Assembly: GCA_004154925.1 (NCBI GenBank)
Contig: QJNS01000176.1
Coordinates: 62,001-126,000, forward strand
Direction of reading: 5' to 3'
DNA length: 64,000 bases
Origin: Monosporascus cannonballus
Lineage: Eukaryota > Ascomycota > Sordariomycetes > Xylariales
This document shows positions 21,084-33,694 of the stretch, in pieces (within the stretch, counting starts at the first letter, position 1; each line of letters opens with the position of its first letter). The notes below the pieces were generated by a model. It had not been told where the DNA came from. It ran no database searches and saw only the letters and a program-made list of their open reading frames with translations. The translations under genes and the position numbers were made by a program.

Positions 21084-24000
21084 TCATTCAATCTCCTCGA
21101 TAGACTCAGCTTCCACGGGCCGGGCATCGCGCTCTATCTCATCCATGCGCGCTACGAACTCACTTTGGAGTCGCCTCATATAGCTACCAAGTGCATCATC
21201 ATCCATATCCGAGTCCCGTAACTGGGTCAGCGTTTCATGCAAGTTCAGGATCAGCTTGCGTCGTCTACCCAGTCGTCTAGAGTGCGAATCTGCCTTCTTC
21301 CTCTCGATCTGTTCCTCTAATGCCTTCGAGACTTTCTCGGCTGTTTCGATGAATTGTGCGGGGAACCCTATGGCACGAGCTAAATCGAGACCGTAATGCC
21401 GCTCTTGGACTGCACCTGAACTAATCTTGTACAGCATGGTCATTGTTGGTATGTCAACGTCTCTGTCGGTTATCTCTGTGGAAAGATGCAAATTCAAAAC
21501 ACCAGGACGACAGCCGAGAACTTTCGCTGTTTGTAATGTCAGCAATCTGCCTGGCAACAAGTAAAGCCGTCGTGGTTTACCGAGCTCTTGGAAGTGAGTT
21601 GCAAACCAGATAAGCGCGTTGCTTTGTATCAGAGCTTCCGATATAGCAAGAGCAATGGCTAGCCCGTCCCTAGTGCTCGTGCCGCGTCCCAGTTCATCAA
21701 TAATCGCCAAGCTCTTCTCGTTGATGTTTCTATTGCCTGGTTAAGCGAGAGCATGGGAAAAAGGGGAGGCGCCCACCTCAAGATAAACGCCACCTCCCGC
21801 ATCTCCAATGAGAAGGTTGACATATTTGCTTCAAGGCTGTCATCTATAGATGTTCGGACGAACAGGTGTTGAATTATGGGGAAAGCCGCATATTCCGCGG
21901 GCACAAAACAACCAACCTGTGCCATCACCTGGAGCAGGGAGATCATACGCATGTATGTGCTTTTGCCGCTCATATTGCATCCAGTGATGATCTGGAATCG
22001 GTGTTGTTCGTTGGCGAACGCATCGTTTGGCACGAAACGCCCAGGGTTCAACTGAGGGAGATCAGCATCGTCAGAAAGTTCGGCTAGCGCTTCGGGACAC
22101 ACCCGTTCGCATATAGGATGACGTGCTGCTTTAAGGGCCAATGTGGTGCCAATCTCTGGCCGCACATAGTCTCTTGTAGTGGCCAACTGGCCAAAGGAAA
22201 CAATCATGTCGAGTAAGGCGATGCCCTCACATACTCGGAAGAGATTCGGTACATGTGCTCGTATACCATCCATTAGCTCTTGGATGACTTTATCGCTTAA
22301 CATGACTGCTTCAATATGAGAATCCGTGATGCGGTTGTTCAACTGAACTAGGATCAGCGTCTGACATTCAATCCAGACCCCTTTCTGGACGACATTGATG
22401 AGAAGATCGGGGAGGGCACGATCCTCAAAATCACTTCGTCTAAGGCGGAGCCAGAACTGGCGCAGCGAGTCAAATTTGACCTCGGCGGTAATTTCGTATT
22501 CCTCTAGACGCAACATGTTAGAACAGCTTCCAGCAGGGCTCTCAGCAGACCTACTATTGATGTCTTCCACATGCTGATAGACATCTTCATTAGCTTCTTT
22601 GTAAGTCTGGCGAGCGACATCTAGCAATCCATGGACTCCAGACTACAAGTATATAAGCTGACCTTCTTCAGGAGGCGTTTGAGGAAATATACCTTTACAG
22701 CGTATGTACGCTGGTTCCTCATATCGAGTGGGCTTTTCATGGAAATAGCATCCTCGTTGATTATCGCAGTGATGAGATCTGCCACCGGTTGAACCAGCTC
22801 TGACCGGCAGATGTCACGGATTCTTGTCAGTAGGTCTGTCCGCGCAGCAGCTAACGCCTCGTAGATCGGAGGAACAGCAGCGACGAATGATTTGACGCTG
22901 AGTACGTCATTAATAGCCTGCTCGGAGACATAGATCGAAGATTCACTAGGTATAATGACCAGCTTCGACCGGTTAGCTGGGCAGGGTAATAAACTCTAAC
23001 CCCTATCTACGCACCTTCGTCAATAGCTTTTCAACATCCGTGAAATTCTTCAGGGCTGTTGGTCGTTAGTACGAGATGTCGTCCTTCTAGGTGACACTTC
23101 ACTAACCTTTGCGAACTTCGAAGAACATGTCTTCCTTTATCGTGAGCTCGTCCAGCGCATCGTACCGAGGCAGAAGCGTATTTTCAACTTGGCACGAGGG
23201 TTGCAAGATGTTGCTACGTAGCATCCTTGAGCCCATAGGAGTCACCGTCTCGTTCAATAGACCAAACAGGCATTCCTTTGACTTGGCATTATGAAGGTTT
23301 TGGATGAGTTCTAGGGACTGGATTGTGGAGATATCAACCATCATCGTGTTCTCTGATGGTTGGTATCTGACACGGAGAGAATGAGAGGCTATTGAAAGTC
23401 GACAAGAGAGCTGTATATACTTCATAGCCTAAAGTCGCCGAGTTAAGCATGGGAGAGCGTATCGTAGTTTGGTAGTCATACATACCGCAGCGAACGAGCA
23501 CGTAGCATAGAAATTCCCCTGGATAGCTACTGTGATGGCTTTAAGATCTTCCCTAAATGCCAGCGTCTGGATGAACTCAAGTCCGGAATTCTCAGACCAG
23601 TATTTTCGATCCAAGGGCTCGATAGGCGTACCTGCTAGCTCTTCTTCAATGATGGCGAGGAGGTTGGATTTTGGATTAGGAGGAAATGCCGTTCTCACAA
23701 TCAAAATGGCCGAGGGCTCATACATCCTGATCTTGTGAACAGTCTTGACGTAAAACTGAGTGTCACATATCTGACTTAGAACAGCCTCGCCCGTGGTGAT
23801 ATTCACAAAGGCAAGTCCGACTGTAGGAGAAATGCTACGAGCCTCGCTTACCGCGCAGATGATGTCATTCCGATCGGATCCCCAAACAGACGAGGTTGCC
23901 CGCGACTTGTATCCTGATGTGGTACTAGCATGGTGCGTGCGTCCTGAAGGGTATGAAGTGCTTGGCACGGAACAGTTTCGACTAGAGATGTAAGATTGGG

Positions 24001-24166
24001 ATTGGTTGGCTGGAGCCGGGTGTCTACGAGGAACGCCATCTCGGTGGGAGGTGGACGACGCTCTGGTCCGAACCGTGAAAGGTCTTGAGGGGGTTATATT
24101 TGAAGGAAAATGCGGACTTCGGCTGCCTGATGTTGACGAGCCTCGGACGTTCGGGGGCATCTTCAT
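21084..24166 (-). CDS. msh4: MutS homologue MSH4, meiotic crossover factor
   Basis: 923 residues from seven exons: 24166-23486, 23428-23107, 23055-23015, 22962-22693, 22642-21777, 21729-21581 and 21526-21084. After a low-complexity N-terminus the MutS connector, lever and clamp regions follow. The ATPase has a Walker A GCNMSGKST (about 659-667), the switch STFSLEMREVAF, Walker B IIDELGRGTST (Asp738) and THFQEL. The absence of the MSH2/3/6 mismatch-recognition domain and the N-terminal pattern point to MSH4, partner of MSH5 in stabilising meiotic recombination intermediates. The sixth intron (21527-21580, 54 bases) could be retained without a frameshift; splicing gives HFQELAKVLGCRPG, which fits the family. 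Walker A has Cys where MutS proteins usually have Pro or Ala. Confidence 0.9.
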
Positions 24167-27100
24167 ATAGCCAGGCACTCACTCTTCTACAGTTCTATAA
24201 AATATCAAAGGTGATAGTAGAAGTGATCGATTTGAGAGGAGTTCCCAACATAAGCTGTTAATCTGCGGCTGAGTAGGAGAGTCGAGACCTGAGTGACGGA
24301 CCAAAGTAATGTGTAATTTAGGAGATGGCTTCGACTTCTCTTCCCGTCATATTTGGGATCACAGAGGCGGTTCAACTACTCACCCAAGGCAGAAGGCTGA
24401 TGATTCGGCCATTCGAATGAGTTGCATGAACGGTAGGCAGCTACAGCAGACAACCCCACCCAAATTCAATGGGTGTACATCAAAGATCATGGTTTAAGGC
24501 TTGCCAGCTCCTCCCGCAGCAGGCACAAACATGAGAATAGGGGAAGGAGCCAGCTGCTATCAATTCTTGTAGCTTTTGGCGTATGACTTATCTCTGTCGT
24601 GGAAGGACTCAATTAGAACTTCACAGAGACGAAGGCGCTTGGAGTTCATTCGATGTTCTCGCTACATTCGCGCCATCCAGCACACGCTCCCCTTGTGCGA
24701 CGCTGAATTTGGGATACCTAGCTACTCAACCACCAACGTTGCCTCATATCTCCGAATGAAGTTATGCCATGTCTGACCCCACATGTAACCTAGCCGTAGC
24801 ATTGGCCCGTCCAGTAGGTACATCTAGCGATGTCCCTTACAGGGCTAGGGGAATCCTCGACGTTGACAGACCAGGACGAGATCTGCGCAGGTGGGGGTGC
24901 CATGCGGACCGTTCCTGCAGCGAAGTATCGCGCATGTCTATGTGACTGCTGAGCAGATTTTACTAGCCAGCAATAATGTCATCGTCGAGGCTATCAATGA
25001 TGCGTTGAGGCATACCTCCAAACAGGATTTCGCTGTTACGTCCGGTTGCACCTGAAGATCTATCTATCTTATCAGCTGGTCCCGTAAGCACGCCCGAACT
25101 GGGCGAAACCTGGTATTACCCGTCAATTCCATAGGTTTGATGGTCTGGCCTCCCGAAACCAATGATAAAACCCACAAATCGGACATAGACGACATCGGAA
25201 GATTTCGGAGTCGAGTGTTGGATCCGAAAGAGCGTCTAGAATAAAACGTAGTTCGAACTAGGTACCTACTAACTTCACCACATGTCATGCACGGGGTTGT
25301 GCCGGCACAGCTAATTGGTCACTGTTTTCTCACCTGGGACAGGCCCTTCTGGCCTCCATTTCTGGCTTGACCAAACTGCATACTTGAGACGCCAATGGTG
25401 GTTGCATTCCGGTTAACCACGGGTTAGTTGGACAGTTCGACGGTCGAACTGATATCTCGCACCAATCATACGTTAGTCGTGCCAAGACGGACCACATACC
25501 AACCAAAGTCATGAACCGAGTTAGGGGAGAATCGATCCAACTATGCTTTCTGGGGTTTGGGGATAAGGGGATCTAGGTCGGAATCTGGACCGTGACAAGA
25601 GCTTCCATCGCCGAAGCTATTCGTAGACGTTTCCTTGGCGGATTATGCGATCATCGAGGAGGGAGACTCCTAGATGTCAGCAAATATGCTGCCACGATGG
25701 CTGCTACGACTCTGGCTGGTTCCCTTTGTGCGATTGGCGAATCCTGATGCTACCCTTGGTAGAAAGATAAGGTTATATAATAACCTATATCATAGCTGTT
25801 CTATGGTGACATGGCAGTATCGAATAGCCGCGATACGCCGAGGCTATTGATATCTCGGCGGAATCGGGGACCAGCACAATGATACGGCATAGCATATTCC
25901 AAGTCAGATCAGCATGCTCGGTAGGTGATACATGCAGACGAGCTGGAGGTGAGAACCGGTACTGCCTCTTCATGATGGGGAAACACTTGTAGGTACTTAT
26001 GGTAAGTCAAACAGAGGAACAGGGAGCCACGAAGAGCTCATCCCAGCCGTTTTCGCAGACAACGTCGCTCTTCTTCTGCGACCTTGTAGCAGGGGTAGGA
26101 TCCGGCGCCATACATGTGCCTGTAAAATTTCAGACGCTAATATCAGCCTTGTAAGTCTCTAGAATCAGGTAGCGACTTCTTTTGTGCTAAGCTATCGACA
26201 TGCAGTAGGCCTTGTCCAGCCAATAGAGTTGACTGTGCTAACACCCTACTGGACTGATTGACCCCATGTTCCCCGCCATTCCCGCAAATAGCTCACGGCT
26301 GGCGTCGTTAAGAGAGCTACGTAACTGCCAGCGTGGTTAGGTATATAGATGGGGCGGCCGCAGGGGCCGAGCATTTTGCCACTGAGCAATAGCGATAAGA
26401 GGTTCGAGCGCTTATTATATTGAAACAACCATCCGTAATAAATGCCGCACTGAATGAGCGCTACCTTCGCAATTTGGATGATAGGGGCCATCCGAGGAAA
26501 CACCCAGGGTGCTTTGATGTTTTCTAGATGTGTGTATGGCGTAAGCGGAGCAGCGATATGGGCGATTCTAGGGCTAGAAACAAGGTTGCTGCTTGCATGT
26601 GAGGGGTGGGCTTTGGGGCTTTAGCGCTGTTGTCTTGTAGCAGAACAATAGGTGGGGCCAACTCGAAGCAACAACTTTTTGTCAGTGGACTTATCGGCGC
26701 CCATCAGGGCCGTGATGAAAAATGACGAACCTTCTTGTCAAGGATGCCTTGGAGGGCTTGCAACCACACCAACAATGCCTCAGCAACACGGTACTTTTTA
26801 TTCGTCTCCGGAGAATCCCAAAGCGTGGGGACGCGTCTATTGCACGGCAGTTATCAAAGCCGGTGTCGACCCTAACAACTCTTTCTGGGATTGATGGGAT
26901 TTCGACGGCGGCATCGAGAATTCTCAACGGGAATTCGGGCTTGCACGTTTTGACGTCAGATGAATCGGAACAGAGAACAGGGATTTACCTAATGCTACCT
27001 TGGCGGCTGGTGGCTAGCCATCAGGTGCTTCATGCATCCATATGCTTTTTCTTCGTCCTGCTTGGCAGTATGTAGTATGTTACCTAAACCTAGAGAGTGG

Positions 27101-27776
27101 GCAAAATAGATCGGGCTCATCGGACTCCTAATGATTATCTAATCTATCTGCCACCAGCTGGTTAAAGGTTACAAGATGATGACCAACGTCCTCATAGTCT
27201 TAGTATGTAGTACATAAAATTTACTTGAATATGTTACATCGTCTCTTAATTCGTGCGTTGGTTTGTATTTGCAACGGCAAGAGTGCGGCTTCTAGGCATT
27301 AGCATTCAAGAGCCTACCGTACAATTTGTTATAATGACATGCATGTGAATAATGTTTCACAAGTGGCATCATCTAGAAACTACTATAGAATAAAGGCGCC
27401 GTTGGATGTGGGCCGAATTACATTGTAGCCAGCCAATGTAGATTGGCCCAGACTCGAGCGCCACATTGTACCGCCAACCCGAGCCGAATGCTTGCCGTAT
27501 CGTCCCACAGTTGCTTTGATGCTGCTTTCTTTTGGATTCTTTCTTCTGCGCGTCCATTGATCCGCCGAGTCCCATGGGTTAGGGTTATCAGCAATTCGGA
27601 CCAAAACCTCCTTCTTGGAGTCTGAAAACGGACATAAATTTAGCGATCTCCACACGCGATCCTAATCCCTCTGGATTCCTCTAGTCCTTGGCTGCTTCTC
27701 TTGTGAGTTGATACTATTTCGGTTGGGAGTTGGCGGGGGAGACATATCCGGGTATTTAAGGGTGTTTGGGAATACA

Positions 27777-27778
<2 letters not shown>

Positions 27779-27807
<29 letters not shown>
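27779..27807. repeat. T29 tract, possible minus-strand retroposon tail
   Basis: Twenty-nine T in a row. On the minus strand this is an A tail directly after GAGTTCGAATGT, which resembles a pol III B box. About 125 bases further upstream on that strand is TGGCGAGGTAGA, weakly like an A box. This could be a tRNA-derived SINE (about 27779-27955), but the B box next to the tail is unusual and no second copy is certain in this window. Confidence 0.4.
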
Positions 27808-27810
<3 letters not shown>

Positions 27811-29030
27811 TTCGAACTCAGGAACTTGGACGAGGCGTTAAAGAGCTGGTCCGGCCCGCAGGCTCGTGCTTTTATTATTCTAGAGCGGTCCTATTCTAAT
27901 ATCATCACCACCCTTCCCCTTCAGACCAACGGTCGATCTACCTCGCCATACAAAGTGGAACGCCACTGATTCTGGCAAGGCTGTCTGTTGTTATATGTGA
28001 TTGATGGTATGTTGCTGGTGTTTTCTTTTTACCAAGTGCTACTATGTAGCGCCGTCTCGTTGTCGGCTGCTCAGCCTGATCCTGATCCTGACCAAACCCC
28101 TGTACTACCTGCTGTGATGATGACCTGAATGTCGATTGTGTATTGCCTTTCAGAATGGCGGGACATATTCTAGATCCTTTACGTCACTCATCGTCAATTT
28201 TCTGATTTTGATGTGAACCTTGCCTCTCTTCCTTCGTCCATTGGCTGATGTTTCCAACGGCCCTCAATTCTATCTTTAGCATCCACTTAGTTAATTTCTT
28301 TAGGTACCCCGTCGGTACCTACATATATGTACTCGGGTCATTCTTCAGCTATATCCAGTACTTCTCGCATTCCAGCAATCCCGGGCAATCACTCACTCAC
28401 TATATGGCTGACATCCATAAATTCCAACAGCTTGAGTTTGCTTGCACCTCGCCTACCACAAAATAAGAAGAGTTTGCACTTGGCATTCGACGCAGAAACG
28501 TCACCTTTTGCCTCTTATCTTTATAACCCGTCTAGAGAAGAGAGAGGTCCACCCGCTACTACCTTAGTCCTGCGCGGTAGTAGTTCAACCTAACATCCAT
28601 CCCATCAATCAAATATCTGCCCTTGGCCGGATTCTAAGTACGATGCCTTCCGATTTGACTCCCATGCCAAGCCTCTCATATGCGATACTAAAGCCGCCTG
28701 CAGGTAGAAAGGACGTGGCTTCTGACAGATCGGATCTCGCCATCGAGAATAGCTCCCCCTGTATCTCCTACTGACCCAATCCTCAATTGTGGCCTGTTCA
28801 GTCTCACATTCAAAGAAACGAATATTGCCAGCTCGCTGTCCTTCGTGGTCTCGGCCTTGCCTTGTATCCAGCATAGTGCATAAATATAATCGCCGCCACC
28901 CCGGACCCAGAGACAATCCCCCGTGCGACGTCCCAAATGAGGTCGGAGATATTCTCGATTAAGAGCCAATAACACGAATACGTATTGTCGAGCCCGGCGC
29001 AGTTCGCAAATCTTGGAATTATAGATCAGT

Positions 29031-29043
29031 ACCTACTACCTAT
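29031..29043 (+). promoter_or_regulatory. CCTA-type repeat motif just before the trehalose subunit ATG
   Basis: ACCTACTACCTAT sits directly upstream of the start codon at 29049. Similar ACCTACCTA motifs occur near 29252 (in the first intron), 56331-56343 and 61989-61998. Function unknown. Confidence 0.3.
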
Positions 29044-29048
29044 CCAAC

Positions 29049-32000
29049 ATGACGATCTTCCTAGCATCATTGTAAGTTCCAAGCCTTATTCTTAGAAGAG
29101 GAATCTCTTCAACCCCACCCTTCAATCCTCAATTTGTTGGGGGTGCGCTTAACGAAGGACCTCTCCTTTTTTTTTTTGTTGTCGTTGTGTATGTGCGACT
29201 AGTTGTATGGCCGACAGCCTCAGCAATCTCCAAGTCAGCCTGCATATTTAGTACCTATCTACCTGCCTTGAGCCTTATCAACACAACAGTCGAACCCCGC
29301 AGTTCCTTTTTCCGGCTGTGACGTCGTCTGCGAGGCTGACCAGGGATCCCGAGTAATATCAGGTTCCTCCCAAAGACGGTGTACTTCAATCTCCCAGATG
29401 CGCCACCGGCAGCTGGGCGAGCGCAGCGCAAAACCTTCTTTCCCAAGAACAAGAAGCCAGGCCGACCAAAACTTGACACCCGGCCTAGTCTCTTCAGGCC
29501 TCATCCGGCAAATACCCCACCTAGCACCCCTTCGGATGATGAAGAGGCTGTCTCGGATAGTCTCTTCGTGAATGAAGACGGGATCCGCGTACACGTGTCG
29601 GACGACGTCGAGTTCAAAGCAACGGACAAGGGAGATCCTCAATGGGGTAGTCTTACATTTCAACCGCAGTCTCGCGCCAGCACGCCTCCTCCAGCCTCCT
29701 TGCTCGAAGATGCGAGTACTTTCGAGAAGGCCAAGGAGCTGGGAAGACAGGGTGTCCACCAGCCCCGCACCACCCGGAGTGATAGTCACGATAGAGTCTT
29801 TGCGAACGCCAACTGGCGTGTCGTGAACGCCGAACAGGGCAATGGCGGTCTCCACAGTGCTGCTGAGGCCGCCGCACGAGAGGGCCACGACGGCGAATAC
29901 ACGTGGGTGGGCACCCTCGGCATGCCGACCGACGCTCTCGACGGCACTCAACAGAAGGACGATATCCATGACCGATTGGCCACGGAATCCAACATGTTGC
30001 CGGTGTTCTGCTCCGATAAAGATTTTAATGGGCACTACCTCCATTATTGCAAGCAGATCCTCTGGCCCGTCTTCCATTACCAGATCCCAGACAACCCCAA
30101 GAGCAAGGCGTATGAAGACCACTCGTGGCAGTTCTACGTCAATGTCAACCAGGCATTTGCAGACAAAATCGTGAAGAACTGGAAGCGCGACGACACCATC
30201 TGGATCCACGACTACCATCTTCTGCTGGTCCCTGGCATGATTCGCAAGAAGCTCCCCGATGCGAAGATAGGGCTCTTCCTGCACGTTGCCTTCCCTTCGT
30301 CTGAGGTTTTCAGGTGCCTCGCGGTCAGGAAGGAACTACTGGAAGGTATGTTAGGTGCCAATATGATCGGATTCCAGATCCATGAGTACGCCCGTCATTT
30401 CCTCCAGACATGCAGCCGCATCCTCGGAGTAGAAGCGACTACAGAGGGCATCCAGCTCGAGGATCGACAGGTCAACGTCATGAATCATGCCATTGGGATT
30501 GACCCAGTTGAACTCAACGCCAACCGCGAAGAGGCTGAGGTCAAGAAGTGGATCGAAATCATGAGAGATCGCTACAAGGACAAGAAGATCATCGTGGCTC
30601 GTGATAAGCTAGACCACGTCCGCGGTGTACGGCAAAAACTCCTCTCCTACGAATTGTTTCTTAACAAGAACCCCTCATGGAGGGACAAGGTTGTCCTAAT
30701 CCAAGTAGCGCTCTCCACCAGCGAGAAGAGCGACCTTGACACAGCTGTGAGCGACATCGTCACGAGAGTCAACTCGTCGTGGGCCAGTCTTGCATATCAG
30801 CCCGTGTTGTACTTAAAGCAAGACATCCCATATCACCAGTATCTCGCTCTTCTGTCCATCGCCGATGCTCTGATGATTACCAGTCAACGTGAGGGCATGA
30901 ATCTTACCTCGCACGAGTTCATCCATTGCCAGGATGGCAAACTCTGCGAAAACAAGCATGGTTCCCTTATACTATCGGAGTTTACGGGGACCTCGTCGCT
31001 CTTTGGCGGAAAGGAGTTGTCTGTGAACCCTTGGAGCTATCAGCAGTGCTCTGATGCTATTAAAATAGCACTCGAGATGCCCGACGAGGAGAAAGCCAGA
31101 CGTTGGGCTGCTCTTCGTGAGGTAGTCGGCCAGCACACGGGCGGGCGGTGGTTCACGGAATTCCTCGCGCAACTCGATCGTGTGTACGACGAACAGCACT
31201 CCCACGATCAAACCTCTGTCCCCCGCTTGAACTTGAATAAGTTGGGTCAAACGTACAGTCAGAGCGAGAAGCGACTGTTCCTACTCGACCTCGAAGGTAC
31301 CTTGATCCCTTATGGACCGATGAATGAGATCATTCCTATCAGCCCGCAGGTAAGCACGTCAATAATCCTGGCTCCGAATCCTCGATATACTGACACCGGT
31401 TAGCGTGCACTGGCTGTGTTGGGTGACCTCGTGGAAGACCCTCGCAATACTATTTACGTCATGTCCGGTCGTAGACCAGAGGAACTCGAACGGCTCTTCC
31501 GCTTGGTCCCTAATCTGGGCCTCATCGCTGAGAACGGGTCGTTCGTCAGAAAATGCGGTCAGAATTTTTGGATTTACTTGGCGGACAGAGAGAAAGTAGC
31601 GGCCTTTAAGGATTCAGTGAGAACCATCCTCCAGTATTATCTGGAACGTACGCCGGGATCGGAAATTGAGGAGCGTAGCTGCTCTCTAATCTTTCACTAC
31701 AAGAACGCCGATGACTTCGAGCGAGCACAGCGGCAAGCCAGTGATTGGACTGGTCACATCAACGAATCCTGTGAAGAACAACGCGTTCACGCCACCCAGC
31801 TTGAAACCTGTGTTATCGCAGAGCCAATTGACTGGACAAAGGAGTCCGCTGCCGCCAAGATCTACGAAGATCATGTCTTGGAGAAAGGTGCTCCGGATTT
31901 CGTCATGGTTGTTGGCGATGGGCGCGAGGATGAGAAGGTCTTCAAGTGGGCCAATTGCTTGAAAAAAGACGGCGCCGTAAGGGATGGCGTTACTGTCAGC

Positions 32001-32150
32001 TTGGGCAACCGTAACACAGAGGCCAAGGCTACCCTAACTCAGGGTGTTAGCGGTGAGTTTACAAATTCGAATATTGCGCGGGCCTTGAAGCATACTGAAC
32101 TCTTCCCAGGTGTTCTCGTAACTTTACAGAAACTTGCCGGGTTGTCTTAG
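29049..32150 (+). CDS. tslA: Trehalose synthase complex regulatory subunit (Tsl1/Tps3 type)
   Basis: 918 residues from exons 29049-29071, 29363-31349 and 31404-32150. The 23-base first exon ends with GTAAGT, and the 291-base intron restores the family N-terminus MTIFLASLFLPKTVYF. A disordered, Ser/Thr/Pro-rich region (to about 150) is followed by the GT20 glucosyltransferase-like domain (WIHDYHLLLVPGMIRKK, LHVAFPSSEVFRCL, SQREGMNL) and a HAD phosphatase-like domain. The phosphatase signature DxDGT is replaced by DLEGT (Asp650, Glu652), losing the second Asp that Tps2-type trehalose-6-phosphatases keep. That and the overall shape indicate the regulatory subunit that holds Tps1 and Tps2 together, giving heat and desiccation tolerance. 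A Tps2 identity is less likely. Confidence 0.88.
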
Positions 32151-33039
32151 GTGTCCTTCTATCGGAACTAGCACAAGTCGACCGGACCATCCATCGACTC
32201 CGTCTTTTAAATATCTTTTTCACTGTACTTATACTTGCATGTAACGTATGGCGAAGCGACGAGACATGGCTATTTGGATGCCTTCATTCCAGTTCTCTTC
32301 TCAGGTCCCTGTTATCCGCACGCGGAACATTCCGTCTCTCGACCATCAGCCACTTCGGCTGTAGAGTAAAGCTAGCAATAAGCATACTAGAATTGTCATA
32401 AATTAAATAGATCCAATCATACCAATAACAAGCCGCTTTTGTTGCAGGTTTATTATGTATATCAATGTCCCTGGTCGTTGCCTATGATGAAGCAAAAGTG
32501 CCAAGAGTTAATTAATAGTTGGATCACAGATCGATCAGTCCTGAGCCAGATTCCGAGCGATATAACTATCGCTCTAGTTTGTTCATAGATAACTAGCATA
32601 CCATACGGCCAACCTATGTCATCATATTGGAGGCATATTTGCAGTCGCAACTATTCCTCTAGGATCCGCCAGATCCACCATTAGTTCGTTGGGTGTAGAG
32701 GGAATGCAGTCGAATTGAGCCACAACCATCGAAGATACTTGGCTAAATCACGTTCCCTATTCTATGTTGGTGCCCTATTATCGATTGTCAATCATAGGAT
32801 TTCAAGTGCGTTATCCCCGTATCGAGAGCCCCGGCTGGAGTCGGGAAGATAGAGTATAAACATTCAGCCTTTACCTGTGACAATAAGAAGGGACTTGTCT
32901 TTGCAGCACGTGGGACTTGGTGGCAAAAGCACGCTCTTCAGAACCGGACCCGTCACCGAACTCGACGTAGAGGCAATCCACGGAAAGCCGCTCCGCCAAC
33001 ACGCACATTTTATTCCTAGCCCCCTTCCACTTAAACGAT
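32151..33039. other. Intergenic, no gene seen
   Basis: The 3' flank of the trehalose subunit gene and the promoter region of the EthD gene. AT-rich around 32380-32660. Nothing coding recognised. Confidence 0.5.
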
Positions 33040-33694
33040 ATGGCTGCAACTCCCACCCTGGCCTTCCCCAGAGGATCTAACCTCGATTGGACTTACTACA
33101 TCGATAAGCACCTCCCGATCGCCCTCCCAGCGCTCAAAAGGGCTGGCCGTAAGTAAACTTTTCCATAGCTCTGTCCCACCAACCCCCTTTCTTCGCACTG
33201 GTAGCGCACGGAGACTTCCAAAGTCGTTTCGACAGCCCCAAAAACTTGCCGATTAGGCCCCATATTCCTCGATTATCTCTTAGCCTTACAGCCCCTGCCC
33301 ATTCAACCACCTCGGAGACCCACGGAATAATTATCACCAGCCCGTAAATATCGCAGTCGTGAGCTGGAGGGCGTCCGAGGCAGCACCTGGCCGCGACTGC
33401 CAGCCGGCATCGCACGAGGTCTTTGTGTTCTTGGGTGGTGTTTTCCTCCCTCTCTGTTGGTGTCTCACTTCCTACACCCGGACCTCGCCATTCGACACCA
33501 GTACAAGCTGTTCGTTCTCGGCGTTCGCGAGCGGTGAATGCGAACTGTCAGCGCGCAGCGATGAGGACACGGTTCGCGTTGGGGCCGGTGAACGTTTGTA
33601 TGTTTGGATTACGTTCTCGGACGTTCAGATGAAAACGCCAGATCCATCAGGAGCTTACCAGGCTGAGCGTCCAGGGACAGCTTCACGGTGTTAG
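33040..33694 (+). CDS. EthD-domain small protein (tentative model)
   Basis: Two-exon model: 33040-33148 and 33357-33694, 148 residues. Exon 1 encodes LAFPRGSNLDWTYYIDKHLP, the start of EthD ferredoxin-like proteins (a Tyr-Pro/Phe-Pro then FDxxYY...HxP). The 208-base intron (GTAAGT...GCAG) joins it in frame to GLVSWRASEAAPG, where the family has GLxSWxV. Later SDEDTVRV and ITFSDVQ resemble the C-terminal part, but the expected DVxNFS block is not clean, and a stretch of 25-30 residues (Cys/Thr-rich) looks like unspliced intron. Further introns, or partial decay, are likely. EthD proteins act as dimeric helpers or cyclases in catabolic and polyketide pathways. Confidence 0.5.

Larger units (their letters stand above)
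24167..29048. other. 4.9 kb gene-free region
   Basis: No frame over 120 codons and none with a recognisable domain. Holds the T29 tract near 27.8 kb and probably the divergent upstream regions of MSH4 and the trehalose subunit gene. A CCCCT stress-element-like pentamer lies at 28756-28760. Probably decayed repeats and regulatory DNA. Confidence 0.5.
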
